Shown here: one piece after another, positions 27,147 to 35,755 of the stretch
Position numbering within the stretch: position 1 is the stretch's first letter
Layout: every line of letters starts with the position of its first letter
Source: Bowdeniella nasicola
GTDB lineage: Bacteria > Actinomycetota > Actinomycetes > Actinomycetales > Actinomycetaceae
DNA length: 64,000 nt
Reading direction: 5' to 3'
Assembly: GCF_900107735.1 (NCBI RefSeq)
Contig: NZ_FNQV01000007.1
Coordinates: 62,001-126,000, forward strand
Position numbers and translations under genes: made by a program
Notes under the pieces: model-generated
What the model saw: the letters and a program-made list of their open reading frames with translations, nothing else
Told to the model about the DNA's origin: nothing
Databases searched by the model: none

Positions 27147-28436
27147 TTAGCGCAGGCCGAGCTTGGCGGAGCAGGCCGGCCACTGGCCCCAGCCCGCACG
27201 CTGCTGCAGGATCTGGGCGCGCTTGGTCTGCTCGGCAGGCGAGGCCTGGCTCGGCAGGCCGGATCCGCCCACGGAGCGCCACGTCGCTACCGAGAACTGG
27301 TAGAGGCCGTGGTAGGTGCCCGAGGCCGAGACCGCGCGGGGGTTGCCGCCGGATTCGCACTGGGCGAGGCGGGCCCACACGCCGGAGGTCGGGGCGGCGC
27401 CCCCGGTCGAGCCAGCGGAGCTGGAGCCGCCGGAGCTGGCGGCCGTCGAACGCTTCGCGGGGGCGGCCTTGGCCGGCGCGGGCTTCGGCGCGGGACGCTT
27501 CTTCGTTCCGATCGCGACGACCTTGGCCGTCGGCTCGGTGCGCTGCTCGTCCTTCAGCTTGGCGCTCGTTTCCTTACCGTTGACGCTCACGGTTTCGTAG
27601 ATGCGCGTGATGACGCCCGCCTTGCCAGCAGTGACGACCTTGGACTCGCCGACGAACAGATCACCGGACTTCTGTTCCGTCGTAGCAAACGGCAGGTCTT
27701 CGGTTTCGGTGCGCTCGCCCAGCTCGACGCGGTCGATCGTCACGATGACGGTGTTGTTGTCCGCGGGCGTGATCTTAACGTCGTCGTGCTCGCCGAGCTT
27801 GACCTCGGCCTTGAGAAGCAGACCCTCGAGGGTGGTTTCGCCCTCCACGTCGATCTCGCGCTCTTCGCCGGCGACGATGAGCTTGACCTTGCCGTCGGTG
27901 ATGAGCGGCAGGCTGAGTTCCTGGCGCTCGGTGGAACGGGAGGCGGCGACGATGGAGGCGGAGCGGCCGGAGGCGGCGAGCTCAGCCAGGGCGCCGGCGG
28001 TGTCATCGGCCGTCGTCCAGATCGTGTGCGTCGCGCCGTCGATCATGACTTCGATGGGCTTGGCGGTGCGCACGACGATGGTAGCGCCTTCGGTGAGGGC
28101 AGCGTTCGGATCGGGGCTGACGATGTCATGCTCGCCGAGGGTCACGCCCTGCTTGGCGAGGACGCCCTGCACGGAGCCGGCGAACGTCGAGACCTGCTCG
28201 ACCTGGCCGTCGACGTCGAGCGCGACGGACTTGTGGGCGTGGGCCACGCCAGCGCCGGAGGCCACGAGGGCCGGGACGGCGATCGCGGCGACGATGGCGG
28301 CGCGCTTGCGCCAGCTCGGCTTGGTCGCCGGGGTGTTCGTGTCGGTCGTTTCGGCGTCGGCTGCGGGGGCAGCGTCGGCGTCAACCTGGCTGTTTTCGGA
28401 GGGAAATTCAGTCACAAGCGTCGACCGTAATCGCAT
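27147..28436 (-). CDS. rpfB: Resuscitation-promoting factor RpfB-like
   Basis: Exported peptidoglycan-cleaving enzyme of 429 residues. A short cytoplasmic Asp/Ala/Thr tail leads to a membrane anchor (AAIVAAIAVPALVASGAGVA, about 46-66), three DUF348 repeats (about 70-230), a G5 domain (about 240-300), a Lys/Pro/Ala then Ser/Gly linker, and a C-terminal Rpf lysozyme-like domain with AQCESGG (catalytic Glu), YHGLYQFSVATWRSVGG and a second Cys in WPACSAKLG. The order tatD-rpfB-rsmA-ispE equals Rv1008-Rv1011. The start is ATG 28436 or GTG 28415; neither has a Shine-Dalgarno. Family role: cleavage of septal peptidoglycan and exit from dormancy. Confidence 0.94.
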   Translation of the reverse strand: MRLRSTLVTEFPSENSQVDADAAPAADAETTDTNTPATKPSWRKRAAIVAAIAVPALVASGAGVAHAHKSVALDVDGQVEQVSTFAGSVQGVLAKQGVTLGEHDIVSPDPNAALTEGATIVVRTAKPIEVMIDGATHTIWTTADDTAGALAELAASGRSASIVAASRSTERQELSLPLITDGKVKLIVAGEEREIDVEGETTLEGLLLKAEVKLGEHDDVKITPADNNTVIVTIDRVELGERTETEDLPFATTEQKSGDLFVGESKVVTAGKAGVITRIYETVSVNGKETSAKLKDEQRTEPTAKVVAIGTKKRPAPKPAPAKAAPAKRSTAASSGGSSSAGSTGGAAPTSGVWARLAQCESGGNPRAVSASGTYHGLYQFSVATWRSVGGSGLPSQASPAEQTKRAQILQQRAGWGQWPACSAKLGLR

Positions 28437-28442
28437 TGTTAC

Positions 28443-28454
28443 CTGGACGTCCAG
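28443..28454. promoter_or_regulatory. 12-bp perfect palindrome before rpfB
   Basis: CTGGACGTCCAG lies six bases ahead of the predicted rpfB ATG. It could be an operator or, if transcribed, a small hairpin next to the start. No regulator can be named. Confidence 0.3.
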
Positions 28455-28516
28455 TGCCCGTGCGGTACTTCACATGTCACCGAACAGGGGCTGCGGGCTG
28501 TTTTTCGCCCGATTTG

Positions 28517-29626
28517 TTAGTACCAGCCGCGGGCGTAGGAGTGATTCAGCGCGGCGCACGGCGAGCCGTAGCGTCCCTGGATGTAGGTCAGGCCCCAGCG
28601 GATCTGCGTGGCCGGATTGGTGCGCCAATCCGCGCCGGCGGTGGCCATCTTGTGGCCCGGCAGCGCCTGCGGGATGCCGTAGGCGCCCGAGGAGGGGTTG
28701 CGCGCGAGGTGGTTCCAGCCCGACTCGCGGTGCCACAGCGTCGACAGGCAGGACATCTGGTCCCCGCCCCAGCCGTAGGAGCCGAGCATGCCGCGAGCGA
28801 TGTCCTGCGCGCTGCCCGCGGGCACGGGCGCGGCCGGCGGCGCAGCGGGGGCCGGCTGGCGGCTCGTCGTCGATCCGGACTCGCGCGGGGCGGCGGCAAC
28901 GACGGGCTGCGGCTTCGGTTTTTCCTTGGTGCCGACAAGGACGACGCGGTCCTGCTTTTCCTGCACGACGACGGTGGCGAGCGCGGTGCGACCCGTTTCT
29001 TCGCCCTCGTTCAGCTCAACGCGGTAGGTGGTGCGGGTGATGCCGTTTTGGCCCTCGGATTCGACCTTCGTCTCACCCTTGAAGAGGTTCGGATCCTGCT
29101 TTTCGATCGTCTCGAACTCGGTGACGTCTTCGTCGGAGGCCATGCCCGAGTTGCCGCGGGTGATGACGACGTCCATGCCCTCGGCGGCGGTCTGCGACAG
29201 CGGGATGTTGACGGTGTCGAACATGCCGACGACGATGCCGGCGTCGGCGAGGGCTTCGGCAAGGGAGAGGGCAGGGACGTTGTGCGTCGCGGTTTCGCCG
29301 TCGGCGGTGACGGTGATGTCGACGCGCTCGATGGCGTCCAGGGACAGGCGCTCCAGATCGCGGGACGCGGCGATGGCATCGCGGCCGTCGACGACGGCGG
29401 CCGAGGAGGGTGCTGCGGCGGGTTCCTCGGTAGTGAACAGGCCCGTCTGGGTCGCGGCGAAGGCGCCGGAGCCGGCAATGAGGGTGGCGGCGGAGGCGAC
29501 CGTGAGGACCTTGCGGCGGAAGGTGGCTGCGGCCGGGTGGTGGCCGGTGGCGCGGAACTGATAGGACCGTTCCTTCAGGCGCGCGGCGAGGGTGGGCTTG
29601 GCAGCGTGGCGGCCGGATTTAGTCAA
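28517..29626 (-). CDS. Second Rpf-like envelope protein (DUF348-G5-SLT-like)
   Basis: Protein of 369 residues with a signal/anchor helix (VLTVASAATLIAGSGAFAA, about 40-58), one or two DUF348-like repeats (about 75-160), a G5 domain (about 170-240), a Ser/Thr/Pro/Ala linker and a C-terminal lysozyme-like domain (about 285-369: LSTLWHRESGWNHLARNPSSG, YGIPQALPGHKMA, WRTNPATQIRWGLTYI) of the transglycosylase/aggregation-promoting type and not the classical Rpf fold. The WHRESGW glutamate is the likely catalytic acid. Start TTG 29626 is supported by AAAGGA seven bases upstream and a promoter at 29692-29720. It is a paralogue in architecture, not in catalytic domain, of the following rpfB. Confidence 0.88.
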   Translation of the reverse strand: MTKSGRHAAKPTLAARLKERSYQFRATGHHPAAATFRRKVLTVASAATLIAGSGAFAATQTGLFTTEEPAAAPSSAAVVDGRDAIAASRDLERLSLDAIERVDITVTADGETATHNVPALSLAEALADAGIVVGMFDTVNIPLSQTAAEGMDVVITRGNSGMASDEDVTEFETIEKQDPNLFKGETKVESEGQNGITRTTYRVELNEGEETGRTALATVVVQEKQDRVVLVGTKEKPKPQPVVAAAPRESGSTTSRQPAPAAPPAAPVPAGSAQDIARGMLGSYGWGGDQMSCLSTLWHRESGWNHLARNPSSGAYGIPQALPGHKMATAGADWRTNPATQIRWGLTYIQGRYGSPCAALNHSYARGWY

Positions 29627-29691
29627 GACTTCATCCTTTGTGGAGGGTTTCCTGGCGGCAGCGCGGGGGCACCGTCGCAGTCACGATTTCC

Positions 29692-29720
29692 ACTGTACGA
29701 CGCTCGCGCGGCGCCCACAA
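29692..29720 (-). promoter_or_regulatory. Promoter of the rpf-like pair
   Basis: On the minus strand, TTGTGG (29715-29720), a 17-base spacer and TACAGT (29692-29697). This gives a leader of about 60 bases before the TTG start, too short for a c-di-AMP (ydaO) riboswitch of the sort found ahead of many actinobacterial rpf genes. Confidence 0.6.
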
Positions 29721-29756
29721 GAGACGTGTTCCACCAAAACTGGGAGGTTTCAAGGC

Positions 29757-30743
29757 TTAGGCCGGGATGGCGTAGACGTCGCGGGTGGTGGCAAGGATGC
29801 GGGCGGCGAGGTCTGCCGCGGGCAGGCCGCGAACCTCGGCCATGCGCTGAAGCGTGAGACCGGCGAGGAAAGCGGCGTTCGGGCGGCCGCGGAACGGCGC
29901 GGGCGTGAGGTAGGGCGCGTCGGTTTCCACGAGCAGGAGGGCCTCGTCGGCGGCGGCCACGGCGGCTCGTAGCTCGTCGTTCGCGGGATAGGTGACGGGG
30001 CCGGCGAAGGACATGTACCAGCCGTGGCGATTGCAGATGGCCGCGAGTTCGGCGTCGCCGGAAAAGCAGTGGAAGATGGTGCGCTCGGGGGCGCCTTCGG
30101 CGAGCAGGACGTCGACGACGTCGCGGTGGGCGTCGCGGTCGTGGATCTGCATGGGCAGGCCGAGCTCCTTGGCGAGCGCGATGTGGGCGGCGAAGGCCTC
30201 GCGCTGGGCGGGGCGGCCGGCTTCGCCGGTGCGGAAGTAATCCAGGCCGGTTTCGCCGATGGCGACGACGCGACCGGGGTGGGTGCGGGCGACGCGCTCG
30301 ACCAGGGCGAGGGTTTCCTCGGGGGTGAGGGCGTGGAAGTCCTTGACGTGCGGGGTGAGGCCGTCCGGGCTCTTGTCGCGGTAGCCGGCGTGGACGGCTG
30401 CCTCGTTGGGGTGAATCGCGACGGCCCAGTAGACGGCTGCTTCCTCGCGCGCGGGCGCGGGCGTGCGCGCGGGCGCGCGCGAGGCGTCGGTGGCCGATGC
30501 GGCGTCGGCGGTGAGTTCGGCGTCGGCCGCGCGGATGTCCGCCACGTCGCAGGCAGAGGAGATGACCGCGACGACGCCGGCCTCGTAAGCGCGAGCGAGC
30601 TGTTCGGCGCGCGGCATCGCAAAGCCCATCGAGTCCCGCGGGATCTCACGCTCCGACATCGGCAGGTGCGTGTGATTATCGATCAGCTCGAAACCGTAGG
30701 GCTCCTCGAGCGTTGGCCACAGGCGCGGCTTTTTCTTCGACAT
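29757..30743 (-). CDS. tatD: TatD family metal-dependent hydrolase
   Basis: TIM-barrel DNase-type hydrolase of 328 residues. Metal ligands appear as DNHTHLP (HxH), AIGETGLDYF (Glu), QIHDRDAHRDV (His), FHCFSG (His) and ETDAPYLTPAPFRG (Asp). ATG 30743 is chosen over an ATG six codons upstream because AGGAG lies five bases before it. An Ala/Pro/Arg-rich insertion (about residues 80-100) separates two barrel elements and makes it longer than the usual 260. The metG-tatD-rpfB order is conserved with M. tuberculosis. Family members act as 3'-5' exonucleases in repair; the substrate here is untested. Confidence 0.93.
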   Translation of the reverse strand: MSKKKPRLWPTLEEPYGFELIDNHTHLPMSEREIPRDSMGFAMPRAEQLARAYEAGVVAVISSACDVADIRAADAELTADAASATDASRAPARTPAPAREEAAVYWAVAIHPNEAAVHAGYRDKSPDGLTPHVKDFHALTPEETLALVERVARTHPGRVVAIGETGLDYFRTGEAGRPAQREAFAAHIALAKELGLPMQIHDRDAHRDVVDVLLAEGAPERTIFHCFSGDAELAAICNRHGWYMSFAGPVTYPANDELRAAVAAADEALLLVETDAPYLTPAPFRGRPNAAFLAGLTLQRMAEVRGLPAADLAARILATTRDVYAIPA

Positions 30744-30847
30744 CGTTACTCCTATCGACATTGCCGGACTAGTCGACGTTGCCGGGCTGGTGGGACCCAG
30801 TGTCTTTCGCTACGGGCCGCTAGTTGCGGACTGCTAACTGGGACCTG

Positions 30848-32635
30848 CTAGTTGGAGGCGCGGCTCAGTTCCTCGTCGATGATGGCGTCGTCGAGCTTAG
30901 TGAAGATCGGCGTCGGCTTGGCAATCGGCGCGCCGATCGTCACCGGGCGCGGACCCCAGGCCGGAACCTGGGTGTAGTCGCCCGTGATGATCGGATAGTC
31001 CGGTCCCCCGTCGAGGTCACTCACCTCTTCGATGCGTGGCAGGGGCGCGACGTTGCCGTCGCCACCGATCGCGGCGTCGACCTCATTGGCGGCATGCGGC
31101 AGGAACGGGCTCAGCATGATGTTGAGGTCCGAGACCGCCTGGGCCAGGGTGTGCAGGATCGTGGCGAGGCGCTCGCGCTCCTCGGGGGCCTTGAGTTTGA
31201 AGGGCTGGGTGTCCGCGACGTACTTGTTGGCTTCGCCCACGAGCTTCATGATCTCGGCGATGGCGGCCTTTTGGTGGTGGTGGCGGATGAGGTCCCCGAC
31301 GCGCGTAAAGCCGTCGGCGATCTGGTTGACGAGGGCAGTATCGACCTCGGTCAGCTCGCCGGGGCTAGGGATTTCGCCGAAGTTCTTCGCGATCATGGCG
31401 GCGGTGCGGTTGACGAGATTGCCCCAGCCGGCGACGAGTTCGGTGTTGGTGCGGCGCACGAATTCGGCCCAGGTGAAATCGGCGTCCTGGGTTTCGGGGC
31501 CCGCGGCCGAGATGAAGTAGCGCAGCGCGTCCGGCTGGTAGCGCGAAAGCATGTCGCGAACATAGATGACGATCCCGCGCGAGGAGGCGAACTTTTTGCC
31601 CTCCATCGTGAGGAATTCGCTGGAGACGACCTCCGTCGGCAGATTCAGGCACCCGAGATCGCCGGGGCTGCCGCCGCGCTCGCCCTCGCCGTTGTAGCCG
31701 AGGAGTTCGGCGGGCCAAATCTGGCTGTGGAACGTGATGTTGTCCTTGCCCATGAAGTAATAGGACAGCGCGTCCTCATCGTTCCACCAGCGGCGCCAGG
31801 CCTCCGGATCGCCGGAGCGGCGCGCCCACTCGATGGACGCCGACAAGTAGCCGACGACCGCGTCGAACCAGACGTACAGGCGCTTGGTTTTTTGGTCCTC
31901 CCAGCCGGGTACAGGGATGCCCCAGTCGATGTCGCGCGTCATGGCGCGGGGGCGGATGTCCTCGAGGATGTTTTGGGAGAACTTGATGACGTTGGGGCGC
32001 CAGGTGCCGGAGGCTTCGCGCTCGTCGAGCCAGGTGGACAGTGCGCCCGCGAGCGCCGGCAGATCGAGGAAGTAATGGTCGGTTTCGACGAAGGCAGGCG
32101 TCTCGCCGTTGATGCGCGAAACCGGGTTGATGAGGTCGGTCGGATCGAGCTGGTTGCCGCAGTTATCACACTGATCGCCGCGGGCGCCGGCTGCGCCGCA
32201 GATGGGGCAGGTGCCTTCGATGTAGCGATCGGGCAGGGTGCGGCCCGTCGACGGGGAGATTGCGCCGTGGGTGGTTTCCACGCTCATGTAGCCGTTGTCC
32301 CGCACCTGGGAGAACATGGCGCGCACGACCTCGTAATGGTTGACCGTCGTCGTGCGAGTGAACAAGTCATAGGACAGGCCGAGCTGGACGAGGTCCTCGA
32401 CGATGATGCGGTTGTTTTTGTCTGCGAGTTCGCGGGCGGTGACGCCGGCGGCGTCCGCGGCGACGAGGATGGGGGTGCCGTGCTCGTCGGTACCGGAGAC
32501 CATGAGGACGTCCTCGCCGGCCATTCGCATGTACCGGCTGAAGACATCGGAGGGGATTCCAAAACCTGCGACATGGCCGATGTGGCGGGGGCCGTTGGCA
32601 TAGGGCCACGCGACGGCGGATAGCACTGCACTCAT
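30848..32635 (-). CDS. metG: Methionyl-tRNA synthetase
   Basis: Class I synthetase of 595 residues charging tRNA-Met. HIGH motif in [13 protein letters not shown], zinc knuckle [19 protein letters not shown], the KMSKS equivalent in [10 protein letters not shown], and anticodon-domain WGNLVNR. It lacks a C-terminal EMAP-like tRNA-binding domain, like other actinobacterial forms. ATG 32635 has no ribosome site but TAGGCT seven bases upstream (32643-32648), so probably leaderless. It starts the metG-tatD direction of the block. Confidence 0.97.
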   Translation of the reverse strand: MSAVLSAVAWPYANGPRHIGHVAGFGIPSDVFSRYMRMAGEDVLMVSGTDEHGTPILVAADAAGVTARELADKNNRIIVEDLVQLGLSYDLFTRTTTVNHYEVVRAMFSQVRDNGYMSVETTHGAISPSTGRTLPDRYIEGTCPICGAAGARGDQCDNCGNQLDPTDLINPVSRINGETPAFVETDHYFLDLPALAGALSTWLDEREASGTWRPNVIKFSQNILEDIRPRAMTRDIDWGIPVPGWEDQKTKRLYVWFDAVVGYLSASIEWARRSGDPEAWRRWWNDEDALSYYFMGKDNITFHSQIWPAELLGYNGEGERGGSPGDLGCLNLPTEVVSSEFLTMEGKKFASSRGIVIYVRDMLSRYQPDALRYFISAAGPETQDADFTWAEFVRRTNTELVAGWGNLVNRTAAMIAKNFGEIPSPGELTEVDTALVNQIADGFTRVGDLIRHHHQKAAIAEIMKLVGEANKYVADTQPFKLKAPEERERLATILHTLAQAVSDLNIMLSPFLPHAANEVDAAIGGDGNVAPLPRIEEVSDLDGGPDYPIITGDYTQVPAWGPRPVTIGAPIAKPTPIFTKLDDAIIDEELSRASN

Positions 32636-32699
32636 GGCTTTAAGCCTACCTGCGGCGCGTTGTCCGGGCTAAATACGCCCGGCGTGAGCTTGGCAGCGG

Positions 32700-34667
32700 T
32701 TAATGGCCATCGAGAGAGGTTGCTGCCTCGTTGATGGCGCTATGCAGGGTCTTGACATACAGGTCAATACCGGCCTTGCGAGGGTGGGTCTGGTCCGAGG
32801 CGAGCAGGTCCTGGTGGTCGGCGGCGACAGTGTGCCAGTTCGCGACAAAGACGCGGTCTGGATGCTGCCTTGCGGCGTTATCGATCGCGGCGTTCGCGTC
32901 GATCACCCACCGGGCCTTCGGGCGGGAGTAACCATTGACCAGCACCAGACGGCGATCCGCGCCGATGGCATGTAGCACCCCCTCGATCTGATCGTCGCGA
33001 ATCGTGCCGTTTGTAGCGAGCCCAACGATAACGACATCGCCGAGGGAGTCAGCGGCCAACTGCCGGGAGATGAGATGATCGATGCTCGGCATCGCGCGCG
33101 AGACCTCCGCGTCGACGAGGGCTTTGGGCCAACGTGCGGTAATCGCGGGAGAGGCAGCAAGCATGACGGAGTCACCGATGAAGGAAAGCGAGACATTTCC
33201 GGTCTTGTCCTCATCCGTCGCGGGCGGTTTCTTATCCGACGGTGGAGGCGACGGTTCAGTGGGTTTAGGACTTGCTGTACCTTGCGGGGCCGCACCGTTT
33301 CTGCGGGCATCATTGTGTTGATCCAGCTGGGCGCGCGCAGCATCGATCTGCATTTGCAGCGTGGTTTTGGTCGGCGCGACGGCCAACCCCACGGACGCTA
33401 AGACGACAGCGGCGGCAGTTACCGTTGTCATGGCGAGCGTGACGATCCGTCTACCCACGCTGAGGTGACGGAAAGTCATCGTCGAGCTATCTCCTCGCAG
33501 CCGGTGCGGGCCGCGCCGGAAGGAAGCGACGACGATCGCTCCCCAGGCCCGCAGGGTTGCGATAATGCCCGCTCGGCGCATCGGGTCTTCTACATAGCGC
33601 AGTGAAATCTCTGCTAGCGCGAGTGACAGCGCGGCGACGCAGGCGCCCACGAGATAGGGAGAGGCTGATGGCCACTGATAGTTCGCGAGCACGAGCAATG
33701 GCCAATGCCACAGATATAAGCCATAACTGCGTGTACCGATCCAGACCAGAACCGGATGCTCCAGGATCGCGCACAGACCGCGCGCCATTGCCGAAGCCAC
33801 GGTGACGTCGGGCATGACCGCGCGGATGATGATTGCGCTCGCGAGCGAAGCGACAGGCAACCCCCAGATATACAAGCCGCGGTCGTCGTCGTAGATCTGC
33901 GTACCGATCGCGGCAAGGACAGCGACGGCGAGCCAACCTGCGGGCCCCCATAGGCCAACGAGGCGCACGAGACGTGGCGAGCTGGGACGAGGCGCCCGCC
34001 CAGAGATAATCATCGCGAGGATTGCACCGATCATGAGGCCGAACAAGTGCGTGTCGGTGCCATAGTAGGCGCGCGAGAGATTCGTGCCGGAGATGATCGC
34101 CATGCTGGTCGCCGAAGCGATCGCGAGCAGTCCGGGCACGATGGCTCGGCCTCGCCAGCGTACGATGACCAGCAGGACCAGGGGCCAGACAATGTAGAAC
34201 TGCTGCTCGATGGCGAGCGACCACACATTGGTCAGCAGCAGGGGGTCACTCGCGGCGAAATAGTCACTGCCCGTCGCGATCTGCGCCCAGTTGTAGGTGT
34301 AGGTCAGCGCGGTGATCGTCTGCAGTCGTGCCTTGACCAGCGCATCGCCACCGACGAGGGCCGCGAGTGCTACGCACACCAGCACCATGAAGGCGAGCGC
34401 CGGGAAAAGCCGCCGAAGGCGACGCAGCCAGAACGCCTTCAGCTCAATCCGGGAGTTCCGCTCGTACTCGTTGATGAGTAGGCGGGTAATGAGGTAACCG
34501 GAGATTACGAAGAAAACGTCAACTCCAATAAGGCCCGCGGGAGCAGCACCTGGAATGAGGTGGTAGACCAAGACGATGGCTGCGGCTAGCGCGCGCATCC
34601 CATCCAATCCGGGGTAGCGGACTGAGGGACGCGATGAGCGGACTGGACTGGTTGAGGACGTCGACAC
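32700..34667 (-). CDS. OatA-like membrane acyltransferase with SGNH domain
   Basis: Polytopic enzyme of 655 residues. The N-terminal ~370 residues are an acyltransferase-3 domain with about ten helices beginning YPGLDGMRALAAAIVLVYHL (catalytic His) and FFVISGYLITRLL; an 11th helix (about 415-435) leads to a Pro/Glu/Lys linker and an extracytoplasmic SGNH hydrolase-like domain (SFIGDSVMLAASPAI, VIVGLATNGT, SDQTHPRKAGIDLY with the Asp-His pair). This is the layout of peptidoglycan or glycan O-acetyltransferases (OatA). Start GTG 34667 has GGAG eight bases upstream. MurNAc O-acetylation would change sensitivity to the autolysins encoded next door, but the acceptor sugar is not shown by sequence. 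Confidence 0.9.
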   Translation of the reverse strand: MSTSSTSPVRSSRPSVRYPGLDGMRALAAAIVLVYHLIPGAAPAGLIGVDVFFVISGYLITRLLINEYERNSRIELKAFWLRRLRRLFPALAFMVLVCVALAALVGGDALVKARLQTITALTYTYNWAQIATGSDYFAASDPLLLTNVWSLAIEQQFYIVWPLVLLVIVRWRGRAIVPGLLAIASATSMAIISGTNLSRAYYGTDTHLFGLMIGAILAMIISGRAPRPSSPRLVRLVGLWGPAGWLAVAVLAAIGTQIYDDDRGLYIWGLPVASLASAIIIRAVMPDVTVASAMARGLCAILEHPVLVWIGTRSYGLYLWHWPLLVLANYQWPSASPYLVGACVAALSLALAEISLRYVEDPMRRAGIIATLRAWGAIVVASFRRGPHRLRGDSSTMTFRHLSVGRRIVTLAMTTVTAAAVVLASVGLAVAPTKTTLQMQIDAARAQLDQHNDARRNGAAPQGTASPKPTEPSPPPSDKKPPATDEDKTGNVSLSFIGDSVMLAASPAITARWPKALVDAEVSRAMPSIDHLISRQLAADSLGDVVIVGLATNGTIRDDQIEGVLHAIGADRRLVLVNGYSRPKARWVIDANAAIDNAARQHPDRVFVANWHTVAADHQDLLASDQTHPRKAGIDLYVKTLHSAINEAATSLDGH

Positions 34668-34793
34668 ACATACACTCCAGCAGGATTCGGGCCCGAGACC
34701 TAGTAACCACGGGATGATTTACCCATTCGAAACTAATTCCTCGGTGGGACGCCACGGGACGGACCGATATACCGCGAGGTGACGGCGCTGGCG

Positions 34794-35690
34794 TCAGGAA
34801 TCAGCGACGGCCAAGTTGAAGAGTTCTCTCGCGTTGATGCCTTCACGGGTCGCGACGTGACGCGCCGCGATCTTCATTCTCAGCCCTAGTTCCGCCAGTC
34901 GGCGCACCTCTGCAACGAATCGGGGATCGGGCTCGGCTGGTTCGTCTCCGAGCGGTCCGGGGGACGTACTGCCGGGATCCCCAACTCCGGGTGCGCTGGA
35001 GCACGGCGCAATCACGATGACGATCTCGCCACGCACGCCCTGGCGCGCCCACTGCTCGAGCTCGATCAGGCTACCGCGGCGTACCTCTTCGTGTATCTTC
35101 GTCAACTCGCGGGCGATAGCCGCCTCACGTTCTGGTCCGCATGCAGCGGCGAGCTCCGCCAGCGTCGCGGCCAGCCGGTGCGGGGATTCAAAAATGATCG
35201 ATGTGCGCGGCTCGGCCGCGAGGCGAGTGAGCGCGGCTGCCCGGCGGCGACCCTTACGCGGCAGAAAGCCGTCGAAACAAAACGAGTCCGTCGCGATTCC
35301 TGACAGCGCAAGCGCCGTGACGACAGCGGATGGACCCGGCAACACCGTGAGCGGGATATCGCGTTCATGTGCCCGCGCGGCGAGGCGGAAGCCCGGATCG
35401 GAAATCGTCGGCATCCCCGCATCGCTCACGACCAGGACGGCCTGACCAGCGGCCGCAAGATCGAGCAGTTCATCCGCCCGCGCCTCCTCGTTGTGATCGT
35501 GAAAAGCAATGATGCGGCCGGATAGCGTTACGCCGAGGCCAGCAGCGAGCTGGCGGACTCGCCGCGTATCCTCGGCCGCGATGACATCGGCCTGGCCGAG
35601 GGCGGCGACGAGCCGATGCGAAGCGTCAGCAAGATTACCGATGGGAGTCGCGGCCAGGGTGAGGCCAGCACTCAGCTGCGGCGTTCGCAT
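34794..35690 (-). CDS. rsmI: 16S rRNA cytidine(1402)-2'-O-methyltransferase
   Basis: Tetrapyrrole-methylase fold enzyme of 298 residues that modifies C1402 in the ribosomal P site. Motifs: LAATPIGNLADASHRL, AAEDTRRVRQLA, VVSDAGMPTISDPG and TDSFCFDGFLPRKGRRR. It diverges from pmt with 65 bases between starts, as Rv1003/Rv1002c do. A C-terminal extension after about residue 235 (Pro/Gly-rich, then RRLAELGLRMKIAARHVA) is the usual helical tail. Start ATG 35690. Confidence 0.95.
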   Translation of the reverse strand: MRTPQLSAGLTLAATPIGNLADASHRLVAALGQADVIAAEDTRRVRQLAAGLGVTLSGRIIAFHDHNEEARADELLDLAAAGQAVLVVSDAGMPTISDPGFRLAARAHERDIPLTVLPGPSAVVTALALSGIATDSFCFDGFLPRKGRRRAAALTRLAAEPRTSIIFESPHRLAATLAELAAACGPEREAAIARELTKIHEEVRRGSLIELEQWARQGVRGEIVIVIAPCSSAPGVGDPGSTSPGPLGDEPAEPDPRFVAEVRRLAELGLRMKIAARHVATREGINARELFNLAVADS

Positions 35691-35719
35691 TGGTCGGCCT
35701 CCAGTTGGTAACGGATCTG

Positions 35720-35748
35720 TCGTTGTTTCATCGTCTCAGACATAGACT
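35720..35748 (+). promoter_or_regulatory. Leaderless promoter of pmt
   Basis: TCGTTG (35720-35725), a 17-base spacer and TAGACT (35743-35748), with the GTG start seven bases later. Confidence 0.45.
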
Positions 35749-35755
35749 GCGATGT

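Noticed and set aside
29627-29757. c-di-AMP (ydaO) riboswitch expected ahead of actinobacterial rpf genes
   Set aside because: The predicted transcript leader is only about 60 bases and shows no matching conserved blocks.
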